Source: Sphingomonas sp. CCH10-B3 (GTDB lineage Bacteria; Pseudomonadota; Alphaproteobacteria; Sphingomonadales; Sphingomonadaceae). From it: a stretch of 35,901 bases of DNA. The notes below the pieces were generated by a model, which saw only the letters and a list, made by a program, of their open reading frames with translations, was not told the origin of the DNA and made no database searches. Where the stretch lies: positions 1 through 35,901 of the forward strand of contig NZ_LSIJ01000053.1 in the NCBI RefSeq assembly GCF_001556185.1, given 5' to 3'. The position numbers and the translations under genes are program-made. Shown piece after piece: positions 6,923 through 15,206 of the stretch. Position 1 is the stretch's first letter; every line of letters starts with the position of its first letter.

Positions 6923-7065
6923 CGACGATCGCCACCATTGCCACGCTCGGCGTCCGTGCGGTGATCGTCACCGCGCTCCTGCTCGTCATCATCATCGCCG
7001 TCGGCCGCCTCGAGACGCTGGTCACATTCGTCGCGCGCCTGTGGTTCGACCGGGAGGAGCATTAG
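6919..7065 (+). CDS. small single-pass membrane protein, 48 residues
   Basis: An ATG overlapping the previous stop opens a 48-residue frame that ends in TAG immediately before the ATPase gene. Residues about 11-30 are a strongly hydrophobic helix (VRAVIVTALLLVIIIAVG), followed by a charged C-terminal tail (FDREEH). Its placement directly in front of the ATPase, with no gap, suggests co-translation. It might anchor a partner at the membrane or be a holin-like small protein; neither is shown. Confidence 0.6.
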   Translation: MTTIATIATLGVRAVIVTALLLVIIIAVGRLETLVTFVARLWFDREEH

Positions 7066-8871
7066 ATGACGATCACCGTGGATCAGCTCGAGGCGGCGCA
7101 TTGGCTTGTCGTGGGTACCACCGGCAGCGGCAAGACCTATCTGGCGCGCGGCCTGCTCGAGCAGCTGCGCCGCGCCGATCGTCGCGTCGGCGCCGTCGAC
7201 AAGCTGGGCAAGCTATGGGGTTTGACGCTGTCGGCCAACGGTACCGGGCCGGGGCTGGAATTCGTCATCTTCGGCGGCAAGCGGGCGCAGGTGCCGATGC
7301 GGCCCGATCAGGGCGCGGTGATCGGGCGCCTATTCGTCGAGCAGAACATCCCGGCGATCTTCGACCTCAGCCAATGGAAAGCGCCCGACAGCGAGCGCTG
7401 GGTGGCCGACTTTTCCGAAGCCGTCTTTGCCGCCAACACCACGGCGCTGCACCTGGTGTTCGACGAGGCGCAAAGCTGGGTGCCGCAGAATGGCGGCGGC
7501 CCGGCTTATGACGCTGTACGGCTGCTGGCCGAGCAGGGCCGTGGCAATGGCATCAACCTGTTGCTGACGGCACCGCGCATGGCCGGGCTAGACGCTAACG
7601 TGCGCGGCGCGATCGCGGCGATGGTCGCGATGCGACAGACGCTCGACATCGACATCAAGCGGACTGCCGAGACGATCGGGGCGCATCTGACGATCGACGA
7701 CAGGGCCTTCAGAACGGAGCTGCCAACGCTGCCCACCGGCACCGGCTATGTCTGGAGCCCAACCGGCGCGCGGATCGAGCGCGTTGCTTTTACGCCCAAC
7801 ACCACCTTCGACAGCAGTCGCACGCCGCGCCACGGCGACACACCACCCGCGCCGATCGCGATCTCGAGCAGCCTGGTCGACGAGCTGCGCGCCGCACTGA
7901 TGCCGCCCGTCGAAACGGAAAAGCCGGAAAGCCAGAAATCCGGCTTTCCGCATGCCGATACGCATGCGGCCCTCGAAGCGCGTATTAGCGAGCTCGAAGC
8001 CATCGTCGCCGATCAGCGCGCCGAGCTTGAGCATCTGCGCGGCGTTGACGCAGAGTGCGAAGCCTATAGCGCTGGTTTGACGGCGCTCGATCAACTAGTT
8101 CGTTCAATCCAGAGCGGTGAGTTTCGCGCCAATTTGCATTCTGGCGATGCAGATTTTAAAAAACACCTGTCACGAGTAAGCGACGCGGCAGCTGGCAGCC
8201 AGGGCAAGGGTTCGTCCCCCCCGATCGCAGGCATGCCGGAGCGCGGGGACGCCGACGTCCCGCACGAAGCTCCGGCTGCCACTTCAGCATCCGCTGGCCC
8301 CGCTGCCGACGTAGGCGCGTTCGCCGCTGCCGCAAAAACGCGGGGCGGCGCGACGATACGCATTGGCGCACCTGCGGCGGGTGACGTCGACCTGCCGCCC
8401 CGTCGCATTCGCATTCTTGAAGCAATCGCGGCCGCTGACGGAGTCATGAAAACATCGACGCCGTCGCGGCGCGTCGTGGCGTGGCTTGCGGAAACCATGC
8501 CGAGCAGCTCGACCTTCGAGAAGGACCTGGGCGCGCTGCGCACGCTCGGCCTGATCGACTATCCGGCGGCCGGGCTGGTGACGCTCACCCGGCCAGGGCG
8601 CGATCGGCTCGGCCGTCGCCCCGTCGCGCCCGCCACCCGCGACGCGCTGCTCGCGTTGATCGCGCGCAAGCTGCCACCACGGCGCGCCGATATCATCCGT
8701 GCACTCTGGCCAATACGCGACGACGTTACCCGCAAAGACCTTGCGCGATATCTCAACATTTCGCCGAGCAGCTCGACCTTCGAGAAGGACCTGGGCGCGC
8801 TGCGCACGCTTGGCCTGATTGATTATCCGGCGCAGGGCATGGTGCAGCTGGCCGCGGTGTTTCGGGCATGA
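7066..8871 (+). CDS. HerA/FtsK-type ATPase with duplicated winged-helix tail
   Basis: This 601-residue protein starts right after the previous stop, with AGGAG at 7055-7059. Residues 1-240 are a P-loop ATPase of the HerA/FtsK (DUF87) kind. Walker A is GTTGSGKT at 17-24. Walker B is LHLVFDEAQ at 128-136, with D133 and E134. A later LLLTAPRMAGLD segment suits sensor 1. Residues 300-330 are a probable coiled coil. Residues about 445-520 and 530-601 are two related winged-helix units sharing PSSSTFEKDLGALRTLGLID. The family hexamerises and moves DNA, for example HerA-NurA resection, conjugative coupling and FtsK pumps. No NurA-like partner is seen. DNA translocation or a defence role is inference. 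Confidence 0.8.
   Translation: MTITVDQLEAAHWLVVGTTGSGKTYLARGLLEQLRRADRRVGAVDKLGKLWGLTLSANGTGPGLEFVIFGGKRAQVPMRPDQGAVIGRLFVEQNIPAIFDLSQWKAPDSERWVADFSEAVFAANTTALHLVFDEAQSWVPQNGGGPAYDAVRLLAEQGRGNGINLLLTAPRMAGLDANVRGAIAAMVAMRQTLDIDIKRTAETIGAHLTIDDRAFRTELPTLPTGTGYVWSPTGARIERVAFTPNTTFDSSRTPRHGDTPPAPIAISSSLVDELRAALMPPVETEKPESQKSGFPHADTHAALEARISELEAIVADQRAELEHLRGVDAECEAYSAGLTALDQLVRSIQSGEFRANLHSGDADFKKHLSRVSDAAAGSQGKGSSPPIAGMPERGDADVPHEAPAATSASAGPAADVGAFAAAAKTRGGATIRIGAPAAGDVDLPPRRIRILEAIAAADGVMKTSTPSRRVVAWLAETMPSSSTFEKDLGALRTLGLIDYPAAGLVTLTRPGRDRLGRRPVAPATRDALLALIARKLPPRRADIIRALWPIRDDVTRKDLARYLNISPSSSTFEKDLGALRTLGLIDYPAQGMVQLAAVFRA
7925..7950 (+). repeat. inverted repeat inside the ATPase gene
   Basis: Nine-base arms (7925-7933 and 7942-7950) are perfectly complementary around an 8-base loop. 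They encode the linker just before the coiled coil. No function is evident; it marks a low-complexity joint between the ATPase core and the tail. Confidence 0.5.
8499..8568 (+). repeat. 70-bp direct repeat, copy 1
   Basis: The first 48 bases (8499-8546) are identical to 8763-8810, and the full 70 bases differ at only three places. All three differences are synonymous third-position C/T changes. It encodes the first winged-helix recognition segment of the ATPase tail. Confidence 0.9.
8763..8832 (+). repeat. 70-bp direct repeat, copy 2
   Basis: This is the second copy, 264 bases (88 codons) after the first and in the same frame. Sequence on either side of the repeat is much less alike between copies, so recent gene conversion or selection on this segment is more likely than a fresh duplication of the whole domain. 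Confidence 0.9.
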
Positions 8872-9056
8872 GCGCCGTCTTCGATCCTTCGAACGAGATC
8901 ATTGATTCGATCGTTGCGCGCGTCGCTCGCGATCATGCCGGTGACAGCAACGGCCTTTGTCGTGCCCTTCGCCGCGCGGCCGAGCTCGGCTGGCGCGCAC
9001 ATGCCGCGCTCACCGATGCCGAACGCATGATCGTCGAGGCGATCGCGCCGCCGTGA
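8868..9056 (+). CDS. small hypothetical protein, 62 residues
   Basis: ATGA overlap with the ATPase gene and GTGA overlap with the following gene place it firmly in the coupled string. It is predicted helical (NEIIDSIVARVARDHAGD, then LCRALRRAAELGWRAHAAL). No family recognised and no membrane segment. Confidence 0.5.
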   Translation: MSAVFDPSNEIIDSIVARVARDHAGDSNGLCRALRRAAELGWRAHAALTDAERMIVEAIAPP

Positions 9057-9346
9057 TCGGCGCCCAGTCTCTCACCGTTCCCGTCATCCCAATCGAGTAT
9101 GCGTCAATGAGTCACCACGGCCCAATTGCTTCAGATCAAGCCCAGCCCAGCGGCCGCTTTCTCAGCATGGTCGATGTCGAACATGCCATCAGCCTGAGTA
9201 AAGCGACAATCAACCGCCTCCACCGCATCGGTCGATTTCCCAGAAAGCGCCACCTGAGCGATCGTCGCATTGGCTGGTTCGAAAGCGACATCGCGGCCTG
9301 GCAAGCAACGCGCCGCACCGCCGGCCGCGTCACCACCGAAGAATAA
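9053..9346 (+). CDS. AlpA-family phage transcriptional regulator
   Basis: From GTG 9053 the protein has 97 residues. An ATG at 9107 in the same frame would give 79. The GTGA overlap with the previous gene favours 9053, but AlpA proteins are usually 65-80 residues, so the start stays open. The AlpA/MerR-like core is clear: FLSMVDVEHAISLSKATINR, then LHRIGRFPRKRHLSDRRIGW and ESDIAAWQATR. AlpA-type proteins activate excision or integrase genes in prophages and islands. It is the last gene of the element before ordinary chromosome, a position where an integrase gene is often found; none is present. Confidence 0.75.
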   Translation: MIGAQSLTVPVIPIEYASMSHHGPIASDQAQPSGRFLSMVDVEHAISLSKATINRLHRIGRFPRKRHLSDRRIGWFESDIAAWQATRRTAGRVTTEE

Positions 9347-9369
9347 ATCCTAGTCCAAGGGGGCACGAT

Positions 9370-9390
9370 TGGGGGCATCACCTGCCCCCA
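9370..9390 (+). terminator. possible terminator hairpin after the alpA-like gene
   Basis: A perfect 8-bp inverted repeat (TGGGGGCA / TGCCCCCA, loop TCACC) lies 23 bases after the stop codon. A second 6-bp repeat (9395-9400 with 9416-9421) encloses a GTTTTG. The T run is weak, so termination is only likely, not certain. This region probably also contains the right end of the mobile element. Confidence 0.4.
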
Positions 9391-9473
9391 TCGACCCCCG
9401 TTTTGCCTTCAATTTCGGGGGAATTAGCATGTCGAACGAATTGTACTCAGGGAGCCAGCCTCCACACAGCGGA

Positions 9474-9503
9474 TTGCCAGACGCCAGTCTGCGCTCCTAG
9501 ACT
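9474..9503 (+). promoter_or_regulatory. possible sigma-70-type promoter for the beta-helix/cytochrome pair
   Basis: TTGCCA (9474-9479) and TAGACT (9498-9503) are separated by 18 bases and lie about 50 bases before the start codon at 9552. The -10 element overlaps a small inverted repeat (9485-9490 with 9499-9504) that could be an operator. Pattern match only. Confidence 0.4.
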
Positions 9504-9551
9504 GCGCTGATCGAGCCGGGTTGATGGCCGGCCAAGCGAAGAGGATGCGCC

Positions 9552-10775
9552 ATGCGCCACACTCCACCGTTCAGGGCGGCGATTTGCGCTGCCGTTCTGA
9601 TGCTTGCGGGATGCACGGCAGCCCCGCAGACCGACGCGCAGGGTTTCGTCATCGATCCCGATTTCGAAAAGCGGCTGCAGGAGCAATTGCTCGACGCCAA
9701 GCCGGGCAGCGTCATCATCATCCCCGCAGGCAAATTTGCCCTCACCCGCAGCCTGAGCCTCGCCGGCAGTGGCGTAACGATCCGCGGCGCAGGTATGGAC
9801 AAGTCGATCCTGTCGTTCGCCCGGCAAACCTCGGGCGCGGAGGGACTGCTGGTGACCGGCGACGACTTCACACTCCAGGATGTCGCGATCGAGGACAGCA
9901 AGGGCGACGGGCTGAAGATCAACGGCACCACCAATGCCGTGATGCGCCGGGTGCGTGTCGGCTGGTCGGGCGAGCCCAAGACTTCAAACGGCGCTTATGG
10001 TCTCTATCCCGTGCAGGTCACCAATGTGCTGATCGAGGATTGCGTGGTGAAGGGCGCGTCGGACGCGGGCATTTATGTCGGCCAGTCCAAGAACATTATC
10101 GTGCGCCGCAACCGCGCCGAAAATAACGTCGCGGGGATCGAGATCGAAAATTCGACCGGTGCCGATGTCCACGACAATGTCGCCACCGGCAATGCGGGCG
10201 GTATTCTCGTCTTCAACATGCCCGACCTGCCGGTGCCCGGCAGCAAGACGCGCGTGTTCCACAATCAGGTGCTTGCCAACAATCATGTCAATTTCGGCGC
10301 CAAGGGAACGGCGGTTGCCTCGGTCCCGTCGGGGTCGGGCGTGATCGTCAATTCGAACGACGAGGTCGAGATTTTCGACAACGACTTGAAAGACAACAAG
10401 ACCGCCAACGTCATCATTTCGAGCTTCTTTTCGCTCGGCTTCGATACCTCGCGCGGGGTCGCGGCGAGCTATGATGGCTTCCCAGAAAACATCTATGTGA
10501 CCGGCAACCGCATTTCGGGCGGCGGAACCGATCCGGGCGCGAAATATGCCCCGCTGAAGGCACTGGGCGGTGGCGCGCTGCCGGCAGTGCTGTGGGACGG
10601 CTTCACCAATCCGAAGGTCGCCAAACCCGGCATCTGCGTGCAGAATGGCGATGCGAAAGTGCTCAACGTCGATGGCCCCAACAAATCGGCAAGCCCGCAT
10701 ATCGACACCGGGCTGAATTGCGCGCCAGCGACGCGACTGCCCGCGATCACCCTGCCCGCCGCGATGACCAAATAG
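9552..10775 (+). CDS. parallel beta-helix repeat lipoprotein (TIGR03805-like)
   Basis: This 407-residue protein has a signal peptide ending in the lipobox LMLAGC (cleavage before Cys22), so it should be a lipoprotein of the cell envelope. Residues about 45-330 show the short repeated strand pattern of right-handed parallel beta-helices (VTIRGAGMDKSIL, NVLIEDCVVKGASDAGIYVG, NIIVRRNRAENNVAGIEIEN). The start at 9552 has a purine-rich GAAGAGG just upstream. The next gene follows after seven bases and encodes a diheme cytochrome. The two match the co-occurring families TIGR03805 and TIGR03806, whose joint function is not established. The fold is typical of polysaccharide-active proteins, but no catalytic residues can be named here. 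Confidence 0.8.
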   Translation: MRHTPPFRAAICAAVLMLAGCTAAPQTDAQGFVIDPDFEKRLQEQLLDAKPGSVIIIPAGKFALTRSLSLAGSGVTIRGAGMDKSILSFARQTSGAEGLLVTGDDFTLQDVAIEDSKGDGLKINGTTNAVMRRVRVGWSGEPKTSNGAYGLYPVQVTNVLIEDCVVKGASDAGIYVGQSKNIIVRRNRAENNVAGIEIENSTGADVHDNVATGNAGGILVFNMPDLPVPGSKTRVFHNQVLANNHVNFGAKGTAVASVPSGSGVIVNSNDEVEIFDNDLKDNKTANVIISSFFSLGFDTSRGVAASYDGFPENIYVTGNRISGGGTDPGAKYAPLKALGGGALPAVLWDGFTNPKVAKPGICVQNGDAKVLNVDGPNKSASPHIDTGLNCAPATRLPAITLPAAMTK

Positions 10776-10782
10776 CCGCGTC

Positions 10783-11922
10783 ATGCTTCGCTGGCTTCTG
10801 GGACTGGGCGCGACGCTGGTGCTGGCGAGTTGCGCGCGCACGCCGAGCGCGGTCACTTTCCATGCGCAGGGCAATCCGCAATCGCTCGCCGACTGGGGCC
10901 TGTTCGACGTAAAAGGCGGGCGGATCGAGCCACGTGCCGGTCTCGTCACTTATGAACTCGCGACGCCGCTGTTCAGCGATTATGCGCAGAAATGGCGGGC
11001 CGTGTTCGTGCCCAACGGCGCGAGCGCGCGCTATGATCGGGTCGCCACCTTCGACTTTCCGGTCGGCACCATTATCGCCAAGACCTTCTATTACTCGACG
11101 CCGGCCGGCGCGGTGCCGGGATCGAGCACTCGGGTGTTGAAGGTCACGCCCGCCACTTACCAGACCGGCGTGGCAGGGCTCGATCTGCGCGAAGCTCGGT
11201 TGATCGAGACGCGACTGCTGGTGCGGCGCGCGAGCGGTTGGGAGGCGCTGCCCTATGTGTGGAACGCCGAACAGACCGAAGCGACGTTGCAGCGCACCGG
11301 CACGGAAATCCCGCTCGATTTCGACGATGGCGGCAAGGTTACCCGCTTCACCTACACCGTCCCCAATGTGAATCAGTGCGCCGGGTGCCATGCGACCGAC
11401 CGCACCAAGCAGCTGTTCCCGATCGGCTTGAAGGCCCGCCACCTCAATCGCGATTTCCCCGGCATCGGCGGCGACATCAACGAGATCACACGGCTGACGC
11501 AGATTGGTTATCTCAGCGGCGCGCCTGCGCCCGGCAGTGCCCCCCGCGATGCGCGCTTCGATGACCTGCGCGCCAGCATCGACGCCCGCGCGCGCGCCTA
11601 TCTCGACGTCAATTGCGCGCATTGCCACAGCGCAACCGGGCCCGCGCGCGTGTCGGGGCTATGGCTCGATTCGCCGACGATCGACCTGCGCAAGCTTGGC
11701 GCGTGCAAGCCGCCGATTGCGGCCGGGCGCGGCACCGGCAATCGCAGATATGGCATTGTCCCCGGCCACCCCGAGCGCTCGATCCTGGCCTATCGGCTCG
11801 AAACGAATGATCCCGGCGCAATGATGCCCGAAACCGGACGCAGCCTGACCCACGCCGAGGGCGTGGCGCTGATCAAGCAGTGGATCGCCGGACTCAAAGG
11901 GGCGTGCGACGCGGGCGTTTAG
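10783..11922 (+). CDS. diheme c-type cytochrome lipoprotein (SO2930/TIGR03806-like)
   Basis: This 379-residue protein has a lipoprotein signal peptide with lipobox LASC (Cys17) and two covalent heme sites, CAGCH at 199-203 and CAHCH at 278-282. The region between and after the hemes ([30 protein letters not shown]) fits the family of envelope diheme proteins found beside the beta-helix partner. MMPE lies about 60 residues after the second heme, so Met could be an axial ligand. It probably transfers electrons at the outer or inner membrane surface, with an unknown donor and acceptor. Its TAG stop overlaps the stop of the convergent gatB gene, leaving no room for a separate terminator. Confidence 0.8.
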   Translation: MLRWLLGLGATLVLASCARTPSAVTFHAQGNPQSLADWGLFDVKGGRIEPRAGLVTYELATPLFSDYAQKWRAVFVPNGASARYDRVATFDFPVGTIIAKTFYYSTPAGAVPGSSTRVLKVTPATYQTGVAGLDLREARLIETRLLVRRASGWEALPYVWNAEQTEATLQRTGTEIPLDFDDGGKVTRFTYTVPNVNQCAGCHATDRTKQLFPIGLKARHLNRDFPGIGGDINEITRLTQIGYLSGAPAPGSAPRDARFDDLRASIDARARAYLDVNCAHCHSATGPARVSGLWLDSPTIDLRKLGACKPPIAAGRGTGNRRYGIVPGHPERSILAYRLETNDPGAMMPETGRSLTHAEGVALIKQWIAGLKGACDAGV

Positions 11923-13385
11923 ACCAGCGCCTTCTTCAGCAGATCGTTGACGACACCCGGATTGGCCTTGCCGCCCATGGCCTTCATCGTCTGGCCGACG
12001 AAGAAGCCGTAGAGCGCTTCCTTCCCGCCCTTGTATTGCGCGACCTTGTCGGCATTGTCGGCGAGCACCTTGGCGATCACCGCTTCAATCGCGCCGGTGT
12101 CGCTGGTCTGCTTCAGGCCGCGCTCCTCGACGATGGCGGGGGCGCCCTGCCCGGTCTCCAGCATGATTTCGAACACCTGCTTGGCAAGGCTGCCCGACAG
12201 TGTGCCGTCGGCGACAAGCGCGAGCAGCTCGGCCGCCTGCGCCGGGGTGACGGGCGAGTCGGCGATGTCCTTGTTGAGCCGGTTGAGCGCGCCGAACAGC
12301 TCCGACGTTACCCAATTCGCCGCCGGCACCGGCTTGGCACCGGTTTCGAGCAGTGCGTCGAACCAGCGCGCGGCGTCGACGTCGGCGGTCAGTACGGCAG
12401 CGGCATAGGGCGTGATGCCGAGCGTTTCATACCGCTTGCGCTTGGCATCGGGCATTTCGGGCAGGCTCGCGCGGCACTCCTCCAGAAACGCATCGTCAAG
12501 CACCAGCGGCAGCAGATCGGGATCGGAGAAATAGCGATAGTCGTGCGCGTCTTCCTTCGACCGCATCGACCGCGTCTCATTCCGGTCGGGGTCGTAGAGC
12601 CGCGTTTCCTGAACGATCCGCCCGCCGCTCTCCAGCACCGCGATCTGGCGCTTGGCCTCCTGCTCGACGACGGCCATCACGAAGCGGACCGAGTTCACGT
12701 TCTTGGTCTCGGTGCGCGTGCCGAACGGTTCGCCGGGCTTGCGGACGCTGACGTTGACGTCGGCGCGCATCGATCCCTGGTCCATATTGCCGTCGCAACT
12801 GCCGACATAACGCAGGATCGATCGCAGCTTCGACAGATAAGCCCCTGCTTCGGCAGGCGATGCCATGTCGGGCTTTGACACGATTTCCATCAGCGCGACG
12901 CCCGATCGGTTGAGATCGACATAGGAGCGTGTCGGGTGCTGATCGTGCATCAGCTTGCCGGCATCCTGCTCGACATGGATGCGCTCGACGCCAATCCGCT
13001 TGGTCGCGGCATCGGGGTTCTTGTCATCGAGGGAGATCATGATCGCGCCTTCGCCGACGATCGGGTGATAGAGCTGACTGATCTGATAGCCCTGCGGCAG
13101 ATCGGCGTAGAAGTAATTCTTGCGGTCGAACCGCGACCATTTGTTGATCTGCGCCTCGATCGCCATGCCGGTGCGCACCGCCTGGCGGATGCACTCGCGA
13201 TTGGGCACGGGGAGCATGCCCGGCATCGCGGCGTCGACTAGGCTCACCTGCGTGTTGGGCTCGGCCCCAAAGGCGGTTGCCGCGCCCGAGAAGAGCTTGG
13301 CGTCCGAGGTCACCTGCGCATGGACTTCGAGGCCGACAACGACCTCCCAATCGCCGGTTTCGCCTTTGATCGTATAACCGCTCAC
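11919..13385 (-). CDS. gatB: Asp-tRNA(Asn)/Glu-tRNA(Gln) amidotransferase subunit B
   Basis: GatB binds the mischarged tRNA and its kinase-like site activates the side-chain carboxyl group, which is then amidated with ammonia from GatA. The 488-residue protein has the family start ([13 protein letters not shown]), the GMLPVPN segment, the [20 protein letters not shown] region and the C-terminal YqeY-like tail domain ending [14 protein letters not shown]. The chosen start is GTG 13385, which overlaps the gatA stop (GTGA) and has GGAGG seven bases before it. In-frame GTG 13388 and TTG 13391 are alternatives. It is the last gene of gatC-gatA-gatB. Confidence 0.97.
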   Translation of the reverse strand: MSGYTIKGETGDWEVVVGLEVHAQVTSDAKLFSGAATAFGAEPNTQVSLVDAAMPGMLPVPNRECIRQAVRTGMAIEAQINKWSRFDRKNYFYADLPQGYQISQLYHPIVGEGAIMISLDDKNPDAATKRIGVERIHVEQDAGKLMHDQHPTRSYVDLNRSGVALMEIVSKPDMASPAEAGAYLSKLRSILRYVGSCDGNMDQGSMRADVNVSVRKPGEPFGTRTETKNVNSVRFVMAVVEQEAKRQIAVLESGGRIVQETRLYDPDRNETRSMRSKEDAHDYRYFSDPDLLPLVLDDAFLEECRASLPEMPDAKRKRYETLGITPYAAAVLTADVDAARWFDALLETGAKPVPAANWVTSELFGALNRLNKDIADSPVTPAQAAELLALVADGTLSGSLAKQVFEIMLETGQGAPAIVEERGLKQTSDTGAIEAVIAKVLADNADKVAQYKGGKEALYGFFVGQTMKAMGGKANPGVVNDLLKKALV

Positions 13386-14866
13386 CACCAAGCCTCCGGT
13401 CGCGCGACGAAGCCCGCGCGTTCTTCCAATGCCAGACACGCGTTGAGCACGCCCTGCTCATCGAGCGCCTTGCCGATGATCTGCAGCCCCAGCGGCAGTC
13501 CGGCCTTGTCGAGGCCACCGGGCACGCTCATCGCGGGCAGCCCGGCGAGCGACGACGGCACCGTGAAGACGTCGTTCAAATACATCGCGATCGGATCGGC
13601 GCTCTTCTCGCCGAGCGCAAAGGCGGCGCTCGGCGCGGTCGGTGTGAGCAGGTAATCGCACGCCTCGAACGCGAGGTCGAAATCGCGGGCGATGAGGGTG
13701 CGCACCTTCGAAGCCTGTGTGAAATACGCGTCGTAAAAGCCTGCCGACAAGACATAAGTGCCGATCATGATCCGGCGCTTGACCTCGTTGCCGAAGCCCG
13801 CCGCGCGCGTCGCCGCGTACATGTCCTGCAGGTTCGCGCCCTCGGGCAAGTCGCGCAGGCCGTAGCGCACACCGTCATAGCGCGCGAGGTTGGACGAGGC
13901 TTCGGCAGGCGCGATAATGTAATAGGCGGGCAGCGCATATTTGGTGTGTGGCAGCGAGACTTCGACGATCTCGGCGCCCGCGTCCTTCAGCCAGTCGATC
14001 CCCTGCTGCCACAGCGCGTCGATTTCGGCGGGCATGTTGTCGACGCGGTATTCCTTGGGAATGCCGATCCGCTTGCCGGCCATGCTGCTGTTGAGCCCGG
14101 CTTCCCACTGCGGCACGGGCAGCTCGAGCGAGGTCGCGTCCTTGGGATCGAAACCCGCCATTGCCTCCAGCAGGATCGCACAGTCGCGCACGTCGCGCGC
14201 CATCGGGCCTGCCTGGTCGAGCGACGAGGCGAACGCCACCACGCCCCAGCGCGAGCAGCGGCCATAGGTCGGCTTGATCCCCGAAATGCCGGTAAAGGCC
14301 GCAGGCTGCCGGATCGAGCCGCCGGTGTCGGTGCCGGTCGCGCCCGGGCAGAGTCGCGCCGACACTGCCGCCGAAGACCCGCCCGAGGAACCACCCGGCG
14401 CGAGCGGCGCATTACTGCCATCGCTGCGCCGCCACGGCGAGATGACATTGCCGAACGCGGACGTCTCGTTCGATGATCCCATCGCGAACTGGTCCATGTT
14501 CAGCTTGCCGAGCATCCCCGCGCCCGCCGCGAACAGGTTCGACGAGACGGTCGATTCATATTGCGGGGTGAAGCCCTCGAGGATCAGGCTGGCGGCCGTT
14601 GTCGGCACACCACGCGTGCAGAACAGGTCCTTCATGCCGATCGGCACACCCGCGAGCGGCTTGAGCGTCTCGCCCGCGGCGCGCGCGGCATCGGCTTCGC
14701 TCGCCGCCGCAATCGCATGGTCGGGGGTCTCGACCAGAAACGCGTTGAGCGCCTTGGCCTTGCTGACCTTGACGATGAAGGCGTCAGCGACTTCGCGCGC
14801 CGAGAAGGCGCCCGTGCGCACGCCATCGCGCAGCGCGGCCACGCCGAGATCGGTGATGTCGCTCAT
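13382..14866 (-). CDS. gatA: Asp-tRNA(Asn)/Glu-tRNA(Gln) amidotransferase subunit A
   Basis: GatA is the glutaminase of the GatCAB complex and releases ammonia from glutamine. The 494-residue protein has the amidase-signature triad: Lys79 in GMKDLF, the cis-Ser160 in the GGSSGGSS loop, and nucleophile Ser184 in [10 protein letters not shown]. The spacing of 24 residues between the two serines is that of known GatA proteins. Its ATG shares one base with the gatC stop (TAATG), and its own stop overlaps the gatB start, so the three subunits are translationally coupled. Confidence 0.97.
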   Translation of the reverse strand: MSDITDLGVAALRDGVRTGAFSAREVADAFIVKVSKAKALNAFLVETPDHAIAAASEADAARAAGETLKPLAGVPIGMKDLFCTRGVPTTAASLILEGFTPQYESTVSSNLFAAGAGMLGKLNMDQFAMGSSNETSAFGNVISPWRRSDGSNAPLAPGGSSGGSSAAVSARLCPGATGTDTGGSIRQPAAFTGISGIKPTYGRCSRWGVVAFASSLDQAGPMARDVRDCAILLEAMAGFDPKDATSLELPVPQWEAGLNSSMAGKRIGIPKEYRVDNMPAEIDALWQQGIDWLKDAGAEIVEVSLPHTKYALPAYYIIAPAEASSNLARYDGVRYGLRDLPEGANLQDMYAATRAAGFGNEVKRRIMIGTYVLSAGFYDAYFTQASKVRTLIARDFDLAFEACDYLLTPTAPSAAFALGEKSADPIAMYLNDVFTVPSSLAGLPAMSVPGGLDKAGLPLGLQIIGKALDEQGVLNACLALEERAGFVARPEAWW

Positions 14867-15168
14867 TATTCGATCACCTTCGGCACGGTGAAAAAGCCAT
14901 GCTCGGCTTGCGGGGCATTGGCGAGCACCGCGTCGCGGACATTGCCGCCGGTCAATGGATCGGCGTTGACGACGTCGTCGCGCAGCCGCAGCGTGTTGGC
15001 GATCACTGCCGTCATCGGTGCGACATCACGCGTGTCGACTTCGCCGAGCTGTTCGATCCAGCCCATGATGTTGCCGAGCTCGGGCGCGATGCGCGCCGCC
15101 TCTTCCTCGGTGATCGCGATCCGGGCAAGGCTCGCGATCTTGCGGACGGTGGGAATGTCTACTGCCAT
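14866..15168 (-). CDS. gatC: Asp-tRNA(Asn)/Glu-tRNA(Gln) amidotransferase subunit C
   Basis: GatC is the small belt subunit that stabilises GatA and GatB. The 100-residue protein begins [17 protein letters not shown] and carries the typical helix [20 protein letters not shown], then VAPMTAV, LRDDVV and the C-terminal FFTVPKVIE, which are all family hallmarks. I use ATG 15168 rather than the TTG two codons upstream. Thirty-eight bases separate it from the DUF4153 gene, which lies upstream on the same strand, so the gat genes may be transcribed from there or from a promoter inside its 3' end. Confidence 0.95.
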   Translation of the reverse strand: MAVDIPTVRKIASLARIAITEEEAARIAPELGNIMGWIEQLGEVDTRDVAPMTAVIANTLRLRDDVVNADPLTGGNVRDAVLANAPQAEHGFFTVPKVIE

Positions 15169-15206
15169 GGCCAAGCGGCTAGCATCGTGCGCGCGCGTTG
15201 CGCAAC

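Noticed and set aside
9431..9470. tRNA 3' end as the attachment site
   Set aside because: No cloverleaf, no proper T-loop and no acceptor-stem pairing could be found in 9347-9551.
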